Positions 38,157 through 46,701 of a stretch of 64,000 bases of DNA are shown here, piece after piece. Origin of the DNA: Bacteroidota bacterium. Its GTDB lineage: Bacteria; Bacteroidota; Bacteroidia; AKYH767-A; OLB10. The notes under the pieces were generated by a model. That model was given only the letters and a program-made list of their open reading frames with translations, was not told the origin of the DNA and did not search any database. The stretch lies in the NCBI GenBank assembly GCA_016717325.1, contig JADKFV010000020.1, positions 1 to 64,000 of the forward strand, read 5' to 3'. A program made the translations under genes and the position numbers. Each line of letters begins with the position of its first letter. The first letter of the stretch is position 1.

Positions 38157-38215
38157 AGGAATAAATTATTCTTGAATTGGAATAAATTATTCCGGTTTTG
38201 GAATATATTATTCCA
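38157..38215. promoter_or_regulatory. three operator dyads at exact 21-bp spacing
   Basis: AGGAAT-N5-ATTCTT (38157-38173), TGGAAT-N5-ATTCCG (38178-38194) and TGGAAT-N5-ATTCCA (38199-38215). Start points are 21 bp apart, two helical turns, between the divergent XRE and lipoprotein genes. Confidence 0.65.
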
Positions 38216-38290
38216 TTTTTAGTAACCTTGTTACAAACTTTTAGTATATCTTTACAACATGCCAAAAATTAAATTGCATTATATTTAAAT

Positions 38291-38973
38291 ATGGACTCCA
38301 CCAAAAATATCTGGCGCTTATCATTTCTTTTTTTTGTAATTTGTTTTTCAATTGCCGGTTGCAAAAAAGAAGAAACAACCCAAACAAAATACGATAAGCG
38401 CATGCCTCAACAAATGCTTGACTATGGCTATTTTAAAAAAGGCACTTATTGGATATACGAAGATACTGTTAGCAAAGCAATTGATAGTGTTTATGTTTTT
38501 GATGATTATTATATAGTTGACACATTGCCAAAAGATAACCCTAACGGCCTCGAAGCAGGAATATATGATGAGTTTAATATAAATACCCATTCAACTCATT
38601 TTAATGTTGATTATTATTATTGGTGTAATAGTTCGCAAACTATTGATTATAAAAGTTATTCCTTAGTAAGAGGCAAAAATGTAATACAGGGAGAAACAAG
38701 GTGTTTTAGATATATTTTCGAAAAAATAAAATATACTATGCGTATGGAAGTCATTTACTTGGTGACACCGTAATTTGTGTGCAATGCAATTATTCAGAGG
38801 CTATAAATGGAAAACTATTTACAAGGATTGCAAAATTTAGTCAAGCAAGAAATTTTACTGAAGACGATAGTAAAACTTTTTTCTCATTTTCATGTAATAT
38901 TGGTATCATCAAAAAAGAAATAGTAAAACGAAACGAATATTGGATATTGATACGATACAATATAATACAATAA
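38291..38973 (+). pseudogene. uncharacterised lipoprotein, copy 2 (frameshifted)
   Basis: Paralogue of 34119-34811. The first frame follows the homologue to FRYIFEK and then stops at 38773. A second frame resumes as KIYYAYGSHLLGDTVIC and ends with IVKRNEYWILIRYNIIQ at 38973, like copy 1. Restoring one A in the run near 38719-38726 (six A to seven) joins them. Signal peptide and lipobox SIAGC are intact. Confidence 0.75.
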
Positions 38974-38975
38974 AG

Positions 38976-39252
38976 GCAGTGAATGTGGCTGGAAAATTTA
39001 GCAGTTTGTAAATATAGTTTTTGAGATTGAAAATTGCAAACATGAACTGAAACTGAATCAGGCTCTGTTGAGGAACAACCTGTCGGGGATAAGTTTAGAC
39101 CGATGGAATATGGTGCCTCAAAGGACGCATCAATTTGTGTTTGTTTTTTTTATACTCTTTCAAGATGTTTTCACTAACCAAGGTTGTAACCAAATTTGAA
39201 AGTGCACAAAGCTATTCGACACAAACACATTACACATCAAATCGATATTGGT
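38976..39252. other. gap with no recognised feature
   Basis: About 280 bp between module 2 and the EnvC-like gene. It is somewhat less AT-rich than other gaps (GAACAACCTGTCGGGGATAAG), but no RNA family or gene could be named. Confidence 0.35.
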
Positions 39253-40554
39253 TTATCTTTTCAACCACGCTTGCGGATCAAGTTTGGTAAAGCCTTTCCA
39301 GATTTGGAAATTTAATTCTGCAACATTGGTTTCGGTATCGCAATGTATTATGCCGATTTTTTGTTTGGTTGTAAGCTTATCGCCTTTGCGTACCAAAACT
39401 CCTTCGAGGTTTGAGTATACGGTTAAGAATTCGCCATGACGCACAATTACTGCCGCATAGCTGCCGGGTATATTTATTACACCGGTAACTTCGCCTGCAA
39501 AAATGCATCGTGCCGCAGCCCCTTTGGAGCTTTGAATATCGACACCATCATTTTTCACAGTTACATTTTTCAATACCGGATGTTGATGTTCGCCAAATGT
39601 AGAAACCACCTCACCGTTCTCAACAGGCCACGGCAGCACACCGCGGTTCGATGCAAAGCTGTTCGACAATTTAAGTTCTTCGGGTGTTTGGCTAAAAGCA
39701 TTTTTGCTGGTAATATCATCTTTCTTTTTACCTCCTGCTTCGGCCTTCTTTCTTACCGATTCAATTTCTTTACGAATATTTTCGGCAATGGCATTTTCAA
39801 GTTTTTTCTTGGTGGCTTCTTTTTCTGCCAGTCGTTTGCGCAACACACTTTCTTGCTTCGAAAGGTTTTTCATAAAATCTTCCTGGGCATGTTTTTCTTC
39901 GGCAATATTTTGTTTTTGTTGTTCCTCGGTCGTTTTCAATTTACTTTTTACCTGCCGTTGATTTTGTAAATACGTTTGCCGCATGGCCAATTCCTTTTGC
40001 ACCGAGTCGATACGAAATGCTTGTACCTTGCGGGCATCGCTGTACTGCTGAAAATATTTTACACGTTTGGTGGCTTGCAAAAAATCTTTCGAAGCAAATA
40101 TGTACATCATCTTTTGATATGAGCTGCGATTGCGCTGTGCAAAAGTTATCATGCGTGCATACTCTGCTTTAAGTTGCAACATTTCCATTTCAAGATTTGC
40201 TATTTCCTGTTCGGTTTGTTCAATCTCACTACCCAGATTTCCTATTTGATTATTAATGGTACGAATAAGTTGCTCGCGTGTGCGCAGCTGTTTTGCCAAT
40301 TGTGCCAGTTGCGATTTTGTAGCCTTTTGGTTCTTTTCGTTTAACTTTAATTGGTTGTTAGTTTCTTCTATTTCGCGCAGCAATTCATTTTTTTGTTTTT
40401 CTAAATCGTTACGGGTTTTGCTTACTAGTTGTGCTATGCTTTTTTGCTGTATGCAAAAATTGAAAAGCAACAAAATAAAAACGCATTTAAAAACATGCGA
40501 AAAAATAAAAACTTTAGAAGGAAAAAATAATTTACCTGTGCGGCATTGGCTCAT
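39253..40554 (-). CDS. EnvC-like murein hydrolase activator (degenerate M23/LytM)
   Basis: 433 residues. Signal peptide (to KSIAQ, about 42), two long coiled coils (about 45-290), then an M23/LytM fold (about 315-433: LPWPVENGEVVSTFG, DGVDIQSSKGAAARCIFAGEV, YAAVIVRHGEFLTVYSNL). Two zinc-site histidines expected in active M23 enzymes are replaced (KNDGVDI and TVYSNL, where HxGVDI and YSHL are usual). This is the EnvC plan, an activator of amidases at division rather than a peptidase. It overlaps the DUF4292 gene by 23 bp. Confidence 0.85.
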   Translation of the reverse strand: MSQCRTGKLFFPSKVFIFSHVFKCVFILLLFNFCIQQKSIAQLVSKTRNDLEKQKNELLREIEETNNQLKLNEKNQKATKSQLAQLAKQLRTREQLIRTINNQIGNLGSEIEQTEQEIANLEMEMLQLKAEYARMITFAQRNRSSYQKMMYIFASKDFLQATKRVKYFQQYSDARKVQAFRIDSVQKELAMRQTYLQNQRQVKSKLKTTEEQQKQNIAEEKHAQEDFMKNLSKQESVLRKRLAEKEATKKKLENAIAENIRKEIESVRKKAEAGGKKKDDITSKNAFSQTPEELKLSNSFASNRGVLPWPVENGEVVSTFGEHQHPVLKNVTVKNDGVDIQSSKGAAARCIFAGEVTGVINIPGSYAAVIVRHGEFLTVYSNLEGVLVRKGDKLTTKQKIGIIHCDTETNVAELNFQIWKGFTKLDPQAWLKR

Positions 40555-41419
40555 AAGACTGTGGAATATTAAACGGCATTTCTACAGGCAAATTTACCGT
40601 AACTTTATTGTACTGTATGATGATAGATAATTTTTTATCAGCACTCACTTGTGTATTAAGCAACATAGGAAATACGCCTGCTTCAGTTACTTCGAATGAG
40701 TTATAATCGGTGGTAAGAGTTTTGTTTAGTTTATCATCGGTAATTTGTAATTGGTCTACTTTGTAATTTGCTGGGTTCACGTAGAAGTCTTGTATAATAG
40801 GCTTGTTAGGGTCTTTATCTTCGAGTGAGCGTTTCAATTTGCGTTTGTTCAGTGTGCTTAAAATATATCCTTTGTCTTCAATATAAACCGAATTGAATTT
40901 GTTTTCGTTGCGATATTGAAAGAAATTGCCGATGATAATATTTTGAATGGTATTATAATCCACTTTAAGTTTAAGTAAATCATTGAGGTATTTAAAATCG
41001 GCCTTGGTATATTTTTTATTCAACCTGTCCATTACAAAAATCGAATCGGTGGTGACAAGAATGCGCGCCACTTCAATTCCCAAAATGGCATTTATCGAAA
41101 TCCAGATAGCACTGTCGTTTTGAATTCTTATGTTGGCATTAAATTCTTTTTTATCGTTTGTATCTATCACAACCACATCGGCCTTTGCACTCATAGTAAC
41201 AGCACTGAAACGATATTTATACAACGAATCGATAAGTGCTGATGATGAAAACTTTTGGTAATTGATAGTATCGAATGCAATAGGAACGGTTACAGTTTTC
41301 GTTGTTACTTTTCGTGTGGATTTACATGCAGCAAAAGCAGCAAACAAAAACATCAACAACAAAACACGATGAAATGTAAAAACAACATTACGTGCCGGAA
41401 AAGAAATTACTTTATTCAA
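40532..41419 (-). CDS. DUF4292 lipoprotein
   Basis: 295 residues, lipobox FAAC near 31. DUF4292 domains have a LolA/LolB-like beta fold and are found almost only in Bacteroidota (here ADVVVIDTNDKKEFNANIRIQNDSAIWISI in parts, VARILVTTDSIFVMDRLNKKY). The gene is usually between a TPR gene and an EnvC-like gene, as here, so a role in outer-membrane or envelope assembly is likely but unproven. It starts 6 bp after the TPR stop. Confidence 0.85.
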   Translation of the reverse strand: MNKVISFPARNVVFTFHRVLLLMFLFAAFAACKSTRKVTTKTVTVPIAFDTINYQKFSSSALIDSLYKYRFSAVTMSAKADVVVIDTNDKKEFNANIRIQNDSAIWISINAILGIEVARILVTTDSIFVMDRLNKKYTKADFKYLNDLLKLKVDYNTIQNIIIGNFFQYRNENKFNSVYIEDKGYILSTLNKRKLKRSLEDKDPNKPIIQDFYVNPANYKVDQLQITDDKLNKTLTTDYNSFEVTEAGVFPMLLNTQVSADKKLSIIIQYNKVTVNLPVEMPFNIPQSYEPMPHR

Positions 41420-41425
41420 AATATT

Positions 41426-43117
41426 TTAATCGAACAATTTTTTTTCGTAAATCTTTTGTTTAATCAGTTCGCTGGCATCGCCTGCCTGTTCGGCCTTTTG
41501 CCAATATTCAAGCGCCTTTTGAGGGTCGTTGAGTTTAAATAGCACATCGCCATAATGCTCAAGTATTGCACCATTTTTGTCACCACCATTTTGCAATGCA
41601 CTTTCTAAAATAGTTTTTGCTTCGGCATATTTGCCTTGCGCATACAGCACCCATGCATATGTGTCTTCGTATGTAGCAACATGCGGATTAAGCTCGGTAA
41701 CTTTCTTTGCCATCTCTGCAGCTTTGTCAAGATTTTCTTTACGCAACGATAAATAATAAGCCCAGTTATTTAGCACACTGCTATTTTTAGGATCGAGTTT
41801 CAAAACCTTCTCATAATATTTATCGCTCTCGGGATAATTTTTTACATTGTAATAATTATCGCCCAGGCTGGAATAAAAATCGAGCAAAAGTGGATCGCCC
41901 AGCACAACCATTTTGCTACCGGCCATCAACGATTTAATTGCCGTTTCGTAACTTTTCAATTGAGCGTTTGCAATTCCATTGTAAAGAAATACTACAGGCT
42001 GCGTAGGAAAAAGTTCCATAGCCTGATTGCTTGTTTTGTCCAACTCTACCCAGTCGGCAAGTTGCAAATCGCAATTCATAAGTTGCTGCCATGTTGCAAA
42101 AGTTTTAGTGTCCTTTTTTAAACTGGCGCGCAAGTGTGTGCGGGCTTCATTGTAATTTTTGTCCTGAATTAATATGTCGGCATATATAGCATGTGCCATG
42201 GGATCGTCTTCTTCGGTATCAACAAAAATTTTTGAAAGTTCTTTTGCCTGAGCTTTCATTCCTTCGTCCACATTCATCAGCGGCAAGTACGATAGCATGA
42301 TTTTGTATTTTGTTTCGGCAGGTAATTTTTTGCTACCCATAGCCTTTTTCAATTCGGCATACGATTTTTCTTTTTCGCCTTTTGCGCGATAGTGTTGTGC
42401 CAATGATAAAGCTATGCGGGGATCATCGGCATCTATTTTTTTCATGCGCTGAATTACTTCGTAAGCTTTGTCTTCTTCATTATTTATTTGATACAACTCT
42501 ACCAGCAAGCCATAGTTTTCTAACGATGGATCGCTGGTTATTAATTTTTCTAATTCTTCGGCAGCTTTATCGAGCTTGCCCATCTTGATGTATATACGTT
42601 GCTTTTCTTTTACAATATCGGCATCGACACCAAATCGTTTTTCTATTTTATCGAACACTTTGAGCGCAGCTTCATTATCATTGTTTTGCATGTATGATTC
42701 AACAAGCATGAAATAGTAATTTATATCGCCAGGTTTTTGCTTTACCAATGTTTCATAAACTTCAATGGCTGGTTTGGCTTTGTTGTTTATCTGTAAAAGT
42801 TCTGCATACTCCATAGCGTACCACTCGTTGGTATTGTCTTCTTCGTATGCACTGGCGGCATATTCAAGCGCTTCGTCATTTTTATTTTGATTGCGTAGTA
42901 ATTTTGCAATTTCATACATCGATGCTGCATGATGCTTATCGATACTTAAACATTGCTTAAAAACATTTATGGCTTTTTCGGCACTGCCGGTATTTTTTTC
43001 GCGATGTGCATCTACAAACAATCTATCGAGGGTCATGCGCGACTCGCTGCTAACATTATCCTTTTTTTTCTTTTGTGCATAAATAACATTTACACAAAAC
43101 ACATTTACAAAAAACAA
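41426..43117 (-). CDS. tetratricopeptide repeat protein (start uncertain)
   Basis: About 563 residues with at least ten TPR-like helix pairs (for example YEKVLKLDPKNSSVLNNWAYYLSLR). A cleavable signal is probable (VNVIYAQ). No ATG is found at the start: the frame is open to about 43153 with only a TTG at 43117, which gives a signal lacking a basic residue. An upstream reading VVVLFFVNVFCVNVIYAQ preceded by FRY would be a better signal, so a start-region error or unusual start codon is possible. Member of the dut - nucleotidyltransferase - TPR - DUF4292 - EnvC operon. Confidence 0.85.
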   Translation of the reverse strand: MFFVNVFCVNVIYAQKKKKDNVSSESRMTLDRLFVDAHREKNTGSAEKAINVFKQCLSIDKHHAASMYEIAKLLRNQNKNDEALEYAASAYEEDNTNEWYAMEYAELLQINNKAKPAIEVYETLVKQKPGDINYYFMLVESYMQNNDNEAALKVFDKIEKRFGVDADIVKEKQRIYIKMGKLDKAAEELEKLITSDPSLENYGLLVELYQINNEEDKAYEVIQRMKKIDADDPRIALSLAQHYRAKGEKEKSYAELKKAMGSKKLPAETKYKIMLSYLPLMNVDEGMKAQAKELSKIFVDTEEDDPMAHAIYADILIQDKNYNEARTHLRASLKKDTKTFATWQQLMNCDLQLADWVELDKTSNQAMELFPTQPVVFLYNGIANAQLKSYETAIKSLMAGSKMVVLGDPLLLDFYSSLGDNYYNVKNYPESDKYYEKVLKLDPKNSSVLNNWAYYLSLRKENLDKAAEMAKKVTELNPHVATYEDTYAWVLYAQGKYAEAKTILESALQNGGDKNGAILEHYGDVLFKLNDPQKALEYWQKAEQAGDASELIKQKIYEKKLFD

Positions 43118-43211
43118 GACAACTACATACCGAAATAAAATACCACTTTGAATTTACCACTTTATACATGAAATATTTTTTTATAAAAAAACTAAAAAGC
43201 AAATGAACTAA

Positions 43212-44213
43212 CTATGATTGTGTACTGTAATCACCCATGCTCAAATCTTGTACCTTGCCGGTAAATTGACAATAATTTCCAATCATTGCATTGTCAATTA
43301 ACGCATCATTAACTTTAGTGTTTGTTTGTATGATAGAATTGCGCACCACACTGTTGTTCACTTCACATTTATCGCCAATAGAAACGTGCGGGCCCAACAC
43401 CGTATTGCTAAGTTTTACATTTGCACCAATATAACACGGTGGTATAATAACGCTGTTAATCAGCTCGGCCGATTTGTCAATAATATTATTGGGATATTTT
43501 ATTTCGAGCACACGTTTGTTGGTGTATACGGTGGCATCCTTATTTCCACAATCGAGCCATTCTGTTACTTTACCGGGCACAAGTTTTTTGCCTTTTACTT
43601 TCATGTTTTCCATGGCGTTGGTAAGTTGATATTCGCCCTTATCTTTTATATCGTTATCGATAAGATATTGCAACTCGCTGCGCAAATTTTCTCCATCTTT
43701 AAAATAATATATTCCAATGATAGCAAGGTCCGAAACAAATGTTTGAGGCTTCTCTACAAAGTCGGTAATCACACCATCGGCATTTAGTTTTACTACACCA
43801 AACTGACGGGGATCTTCAATTTGTTTTACCCATATGGTGCCATCGCTATTTTCATCAATGTTGGCATCGGTGCGAAAAAGAGTATCGGCAAAAGCCACCA
43901 CTACTTTGCCTTTGAGGGCGCTTTGTGCACATAGTATAGCATGGGCTGTTCCCAGAGGTTCTTCCTGATAATGAATGGTACCCACGGCTCCCAACGATGC
44001 AGCAATATTTTTTAAATTGGCTTCGGCTTCTTCACCAAAGTGCCCAACTACATACGCTATTTCGTCTACTTTTTCGGGGCATACTTTTACTATGTCTTCC
44101 ATTAAGTGTTGCACTATGGCTTTGCCGGCAAGCGGTATCAATGGTTTTGGAACTGTGAGTGTGTGCGGGCGCATGCGCTTTCCCATTCCCGCCATCGGAA
44201 CAATAATCTTCAT
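43212..44213 (-). CDS. sugar nucleotidyltransferase family protein
   Basis: 333 residues. The N-terminal NTP-transferase domain (about 1-230) opens with PMAGMGKRMRPHTLTVPKPLIPLAGK, with the nucleotide-binding G-x-G-x-R and KP motifs, then EEPLGTAHAI and ADTLF. A left-handed beta-helix segment follows (about 255-330: SVIIPPCYIG, NTVLGPHVSIG, NSVVRNSIIQ). It activates a sugar-1-phosphate with (d)TTP, UTP or GTP; the sugar is not decided by sequence. Conserved in this operon across Bacteroidota. Confidence 0.88.
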   Translation of the reverse strand: MKIIVPMAGMGKRMRPHTLTVPKPLIPLAGKAIVQHLMEDIVKVCPEKVDEIAYVVGHFGEEAEANLKNIAASLGAVGTIHYQEEPLGTAHAILCAQSALKGKVVVAFADTLFRTDANIDENSDGTIWVKQIEDPRQFGVVKLNADGVITDFVEKPQTFVSDLAIIGIYYFKDGENLRSELQYLIDNDIKDKGEYQLTNAMENMKVKGKKLVPGKVTEWLDCGNKDATVYTNKRVLEIKYPNNIIDKSAELINSVIIPPCYIGANVKLSNTVLGPHVSIGDKCEVNNSVVRNSIIQTNTKVNDALIDNAMIGNYCQFTGKVQDLSMGDYSTQS

Positions 44214-44290
44214 ATTTTAGTTCTTAGTTTTTAGTTCTTAGTTTTTAACTTTTAAATTAATCCTTTTGAATTAGATTTAAGTTTTTTGAT

Positions 44291-44728
44291 TTAATTTTTT
44301 CCTGTACTGCCAAAGCCTCCGGCACCTCGTTCGGTGGCATCGAGGGTATGCACTGCTATTAATTCTATTTGAGCATATGTTGCAATTATCATCTGTGCAA
44401 TTCGGTCGCCATTGTTTATTGTAAATATTTCGTGGCCATGGTTTATGAGCATTACTTTTATTTCACCACGATAATCGGCATCGATGGTTCCCGGGGCGTT
44501 GAGCACAGTAACCCCGTTTTTAAATGCCAGTCCGCTACGTGGGCGCACCTGTGCTTCGTAACCCGTGGGCAATGCCATGTATAAGCCTGTAGGCACCAAA
44601 GCACGCTCGCCCGGTTGCATGTGCATGGGAGCTTCTATACTTGCTCGCAAATCCATACCGGCACTCGATGGTGTTTCGTAGCCGGGCAATACATGTTGCG
44701 ATTTATTGATAATTTGTACCTGTGTCAT
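44291..44728 (-). CDS. dut: dUTP diphosphatase
   Basis: Trimeric dUTPase, hydrolysing dUTP to dUMP for ThyA and keeping uracil out of DNA. Motifs 1-5 are present: SAGMDLRA, RSGLAFKNG region (PRSGLAFK), GTIDADYRGEIKV, GDRIAQMII, and RGAGGFGSTG at the C-terminus. The ATG at 44728 (MTQVQIINKS) matches the family start; the upstream frame extension is not homologous. 145 residues. First gene of the operon that runs to 39253. Confidence 0.95.
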   Translation of the reverse strand: MTQVQIINKSQHVLPGYETPSSAGMDLRASIEAPMHMQPGERALVPTGLYMALPTGYEAQVRPRSGLAFKNGVTVLNAPGTIDADYRGEIKVMLINHGHEIFTINNGDRIAQMIIATYAQIELIAVHTLDATERGAGGFGSTGKN

Positions 44729-44749
44729 TTTGCTTTTAAAAAAAACGTG

Positions 44750-44757
44750 CGAATTTA
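44750..44757 (-). promoter_or_regulatory. possible -7 element of the dut operon
   Basis: TAAATTCG on the minus strand (one mismatch to TAnnTTTG), 21 bp before the dut ATG. Confidence 0.35.
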
Positions 44758-44873
44758 GTTTTTTAATGTTTACCAAAATGCTTTTACCGAAAATCGTTGG
44801 TGCGAATAAGTTAAAGCACATTTTTGGGTAACCATACTATTTTTACAAACCTAATTTATTGGTTTAAAGTTTT

Positions 44874-45018
44874 GAGTCCACTCCGAAAAGTAATTTTTGC
44901 CACAAAACACGAAGGCACAAAATTTCTCTAAATCGTATAAAAATCATTAATAATGTTTTGTGGGATTTAGTGTTTTGGTGATTTAGTGGCATTTTTCTTT
45001 TTTAGACTTTTCGAAGGG
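44874..45018 (+). repeat. 142-bp-type interspersed element, copy C
   Basis: Begins GAGTCCACTCCGAAAAGT. Interior CACAAAATTTCTC, TGTTTTGTGGGATTTAGTG and TTAGTGGCATTTT match copies A and B. The right end is diverged (ACTTTTCGAAGGGAAC). Between dut and the DUF937-OmpA gene. Confidence 0.65.
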
Positions 45019-45111
45019 AACAAGTTTTTGAAATCGTATTGCCTTTAAATTGCATAATGGCAGTTGTTCAAATTGTAATGCCCTAATAATCAAGGTAAGC
45101 ATTGATAAAAC

Positions 45112-45140
45112 AAAAAAAGACGACCCTTGCGGGTCGCCCT
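45112..45140 (-). terminator. terminator of the DUF937-OmpA gene
   Basis: On the minus strand CGACCC-GCAA-GGGTCG followed by a T run. It lies 31 bp after the stop at 45171. Confidence 0.8.
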
Positions 45141-45170
45141 TTCCATAAATTTTAAAGTAGTGCTTTAAAA

Positions 45171-46490
45171 TTATTTTTTAGTAACGCGGCACGAAATTCT
45201 ACGATTTTGTGCACGTCCTTCTTCTGTATCGTTTGTAGCAACAGGAAACTGGTCGCCATAGCCTTCAGCTTTTAAGCGTGCTGCATCAACACCAAGTTTT
45301 ACCAGCTCTGCCATCACATTATTGGCACGTGCGGCAGATAGTTTCAAGTTTGCATCAGCCTTGCCGGTATTGTCTGTATAACCACCGATTTTTAAATCTA
45401 CACCGGGAAATGCTTTTAATATTTCAACCATATTTTTCAATTGCTCTTGTGACTCAGGCTTCAAGCTTGCACTTCCTGTTTCGAACAACAAACGGTCGAA
45501 ATTGAACCATGTAGTTTTGTCAACAGGCTTGTTTGCATCTTCAATAAATGTAATCAATTGATTTTCGATTCCGGTTTCAGGGATGTTTAATTCAATACCG
45601 GTAGAAAGTTTGCGCGTGAAAAATTTACCAAGATTTGCCCATAATCCGTTGGCTTCATCGGCTACATTAGATGCTGCGCTATCAGCTGCAACTGCAACTG
45701 AGGTTGCAGCTTCTTCACCATGCGCGGCAGCTTCGGTGGTTGCTTCGGTACCATGTTCTTCGGCTTTGCCACATCCTTTCCAAAAATATAAAGCTATCAT
45801 TGCTATAAATGCAGCAAGTAACCAGGGCGAAAATTTAGCTAAGCCGCTCGATTTTTCCTGTGTGTTTTGATATGCAGAACTTGCAGCCGAAGTTACAGTT
45901 GAAGCAGCATTAGATGCACCGGAAAACAATTTTCCGCCAAGGTCGGCAATGCTGCCAAGACCTAACATTGAAGTTAAACCAGAAGGAATGAGGCCGCTTA
46001 TAAAACTTTTTTGACTGCCAAGTAATGAAGTAAAACCTCTAAGGTCTAATCTATTAGATGCTACTTCTTTACCAAACAAATTCATCACAACCGGTGCCAA
46101 CATTGCTAACAAAGATGATGATGATTTTGATGAAATGCCACTGGTTGATGACAATAAATCGGCAACTCCAGATGATTTGCTGCCAAACAATGTATCCATT
46201 AGGCCTGCACCTTTCGAAACTAAATTGTTTGTGTCGTCACCACCACCAAACATGCTGCTTAGATTGTTTAGCATGCTGCCGTTATTGTTGCCCGAGTTGA
46301 GCAGGTTAAAAATCATTGATGCTCCATTGCTATCGGAGGCTTTGTTCATTAATCCTGCAACCAAAGTTGGTATAGCAGTGGATACAGCTTTTGCTGTTGA
46401 TGATTCGTTCTCGCCTAAGAAAGAACTTGCTTTGCTGATTACTTCGTTTGTCAAGTAACCCGATGCCATGTCAATGATGTTGAATGCCAT
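45171..46490 (-). CDS. DUF937-OmpA fusion protein
   Basis: 439 residues. The N-terminal 190 or so form a DUF937 (YidB-like) helical domain: MASGYLTNEVISKASSFLGE, then IPTLVAGLMNKAS, Ser/Gly-rich linkers. One membrane helix (about 222-240, WLLAAFIAMIALYFW) follows, an Ala/Glu-rich linker, and a C-terminal OmpA peptidoglycan-binding domain (LLFETGSASLKPESQEQL, IGGYTDNTGKADANLKLSAARA, NRRISCRV). No signal peptide, so the DUF937 part would be cytoplasmic and the OmpA part periplasmic. It may tether a cytoplasmic assembly to the cell wall. Confidence 0.85.
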   Translation of the reverse strand: MAFNIIDMASGYLTNEVISKASSFLGENESSTAKAVSTAIPTLVAGLMNKASDSNGASMIFNLLNSGNNNGSMLNNLSSMFGGGDDTNNLVSKGAGLMDTLFGSKSSGVADLLSSTSGISSKSSSSLLAMLAPVVMNLFGKEVASNRLDLRGFTSLLGSQKSFISGLIPSGLTSMLGLGSIADLGGKLFSGASNAASTVTSAASSAYQNTQEKSSGLAKFSPWLLAAFIAMIALYFWKGCGKAEEHGTEATTEAAAHGEEAATSVAVAADSAASNVADEANGLWANLGKFFTRKLSTGIELNIPETGIENQLITFIEDANKPVDKTTWFNFDRLLFETGSASLKPESQEQLKNMVEILKAFPGVDLKIGGYTDNTGKADANLKLSAARANNVMAELVKLGVDAARLKAEGYGDQFPVATNDTEEGRAQNRRISCRVTKK

Positions 46491-46701
46491 TTTTTAAATT
46501 GATTTTTAGAGGTTTATTTAAATTTAAATTCTGAGCCGCCAATTGCTAAACTCGTGCCAAATTTATTTTGTTTACTTAAACTTCATATAACTCTTTCTAA
46601 AACATTTCCTCTAAATCTAGCTGTTTTATTGAAAAAGTTATCGTGATTAAAAGTCTTTTTAATGGAAATTGGGCAATGCCACCTATATCCTTGTGGCTTT
46701 T

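Larger units (their letters stand above)
37584..38975. repeat. 1.4-kb duplicated module, copy 2
   Basis: Same content and order as 33432-34813. Same direction, about 4.15 kb apart. Confidence 0.85.

Noticed and set aside
38976..39252. Possible structured RNA before the EnvC-like gene
   Set aside because: I could not form a convincing conserved fold or match a known family.
43117..43169. ATG at 43169 as the true start of the TPR gene
   Set aside because: It is in another frame and would need a two-base insertion or one-base deletion to join, unlike the single-base losses elsewhere; left as an uncertain start.
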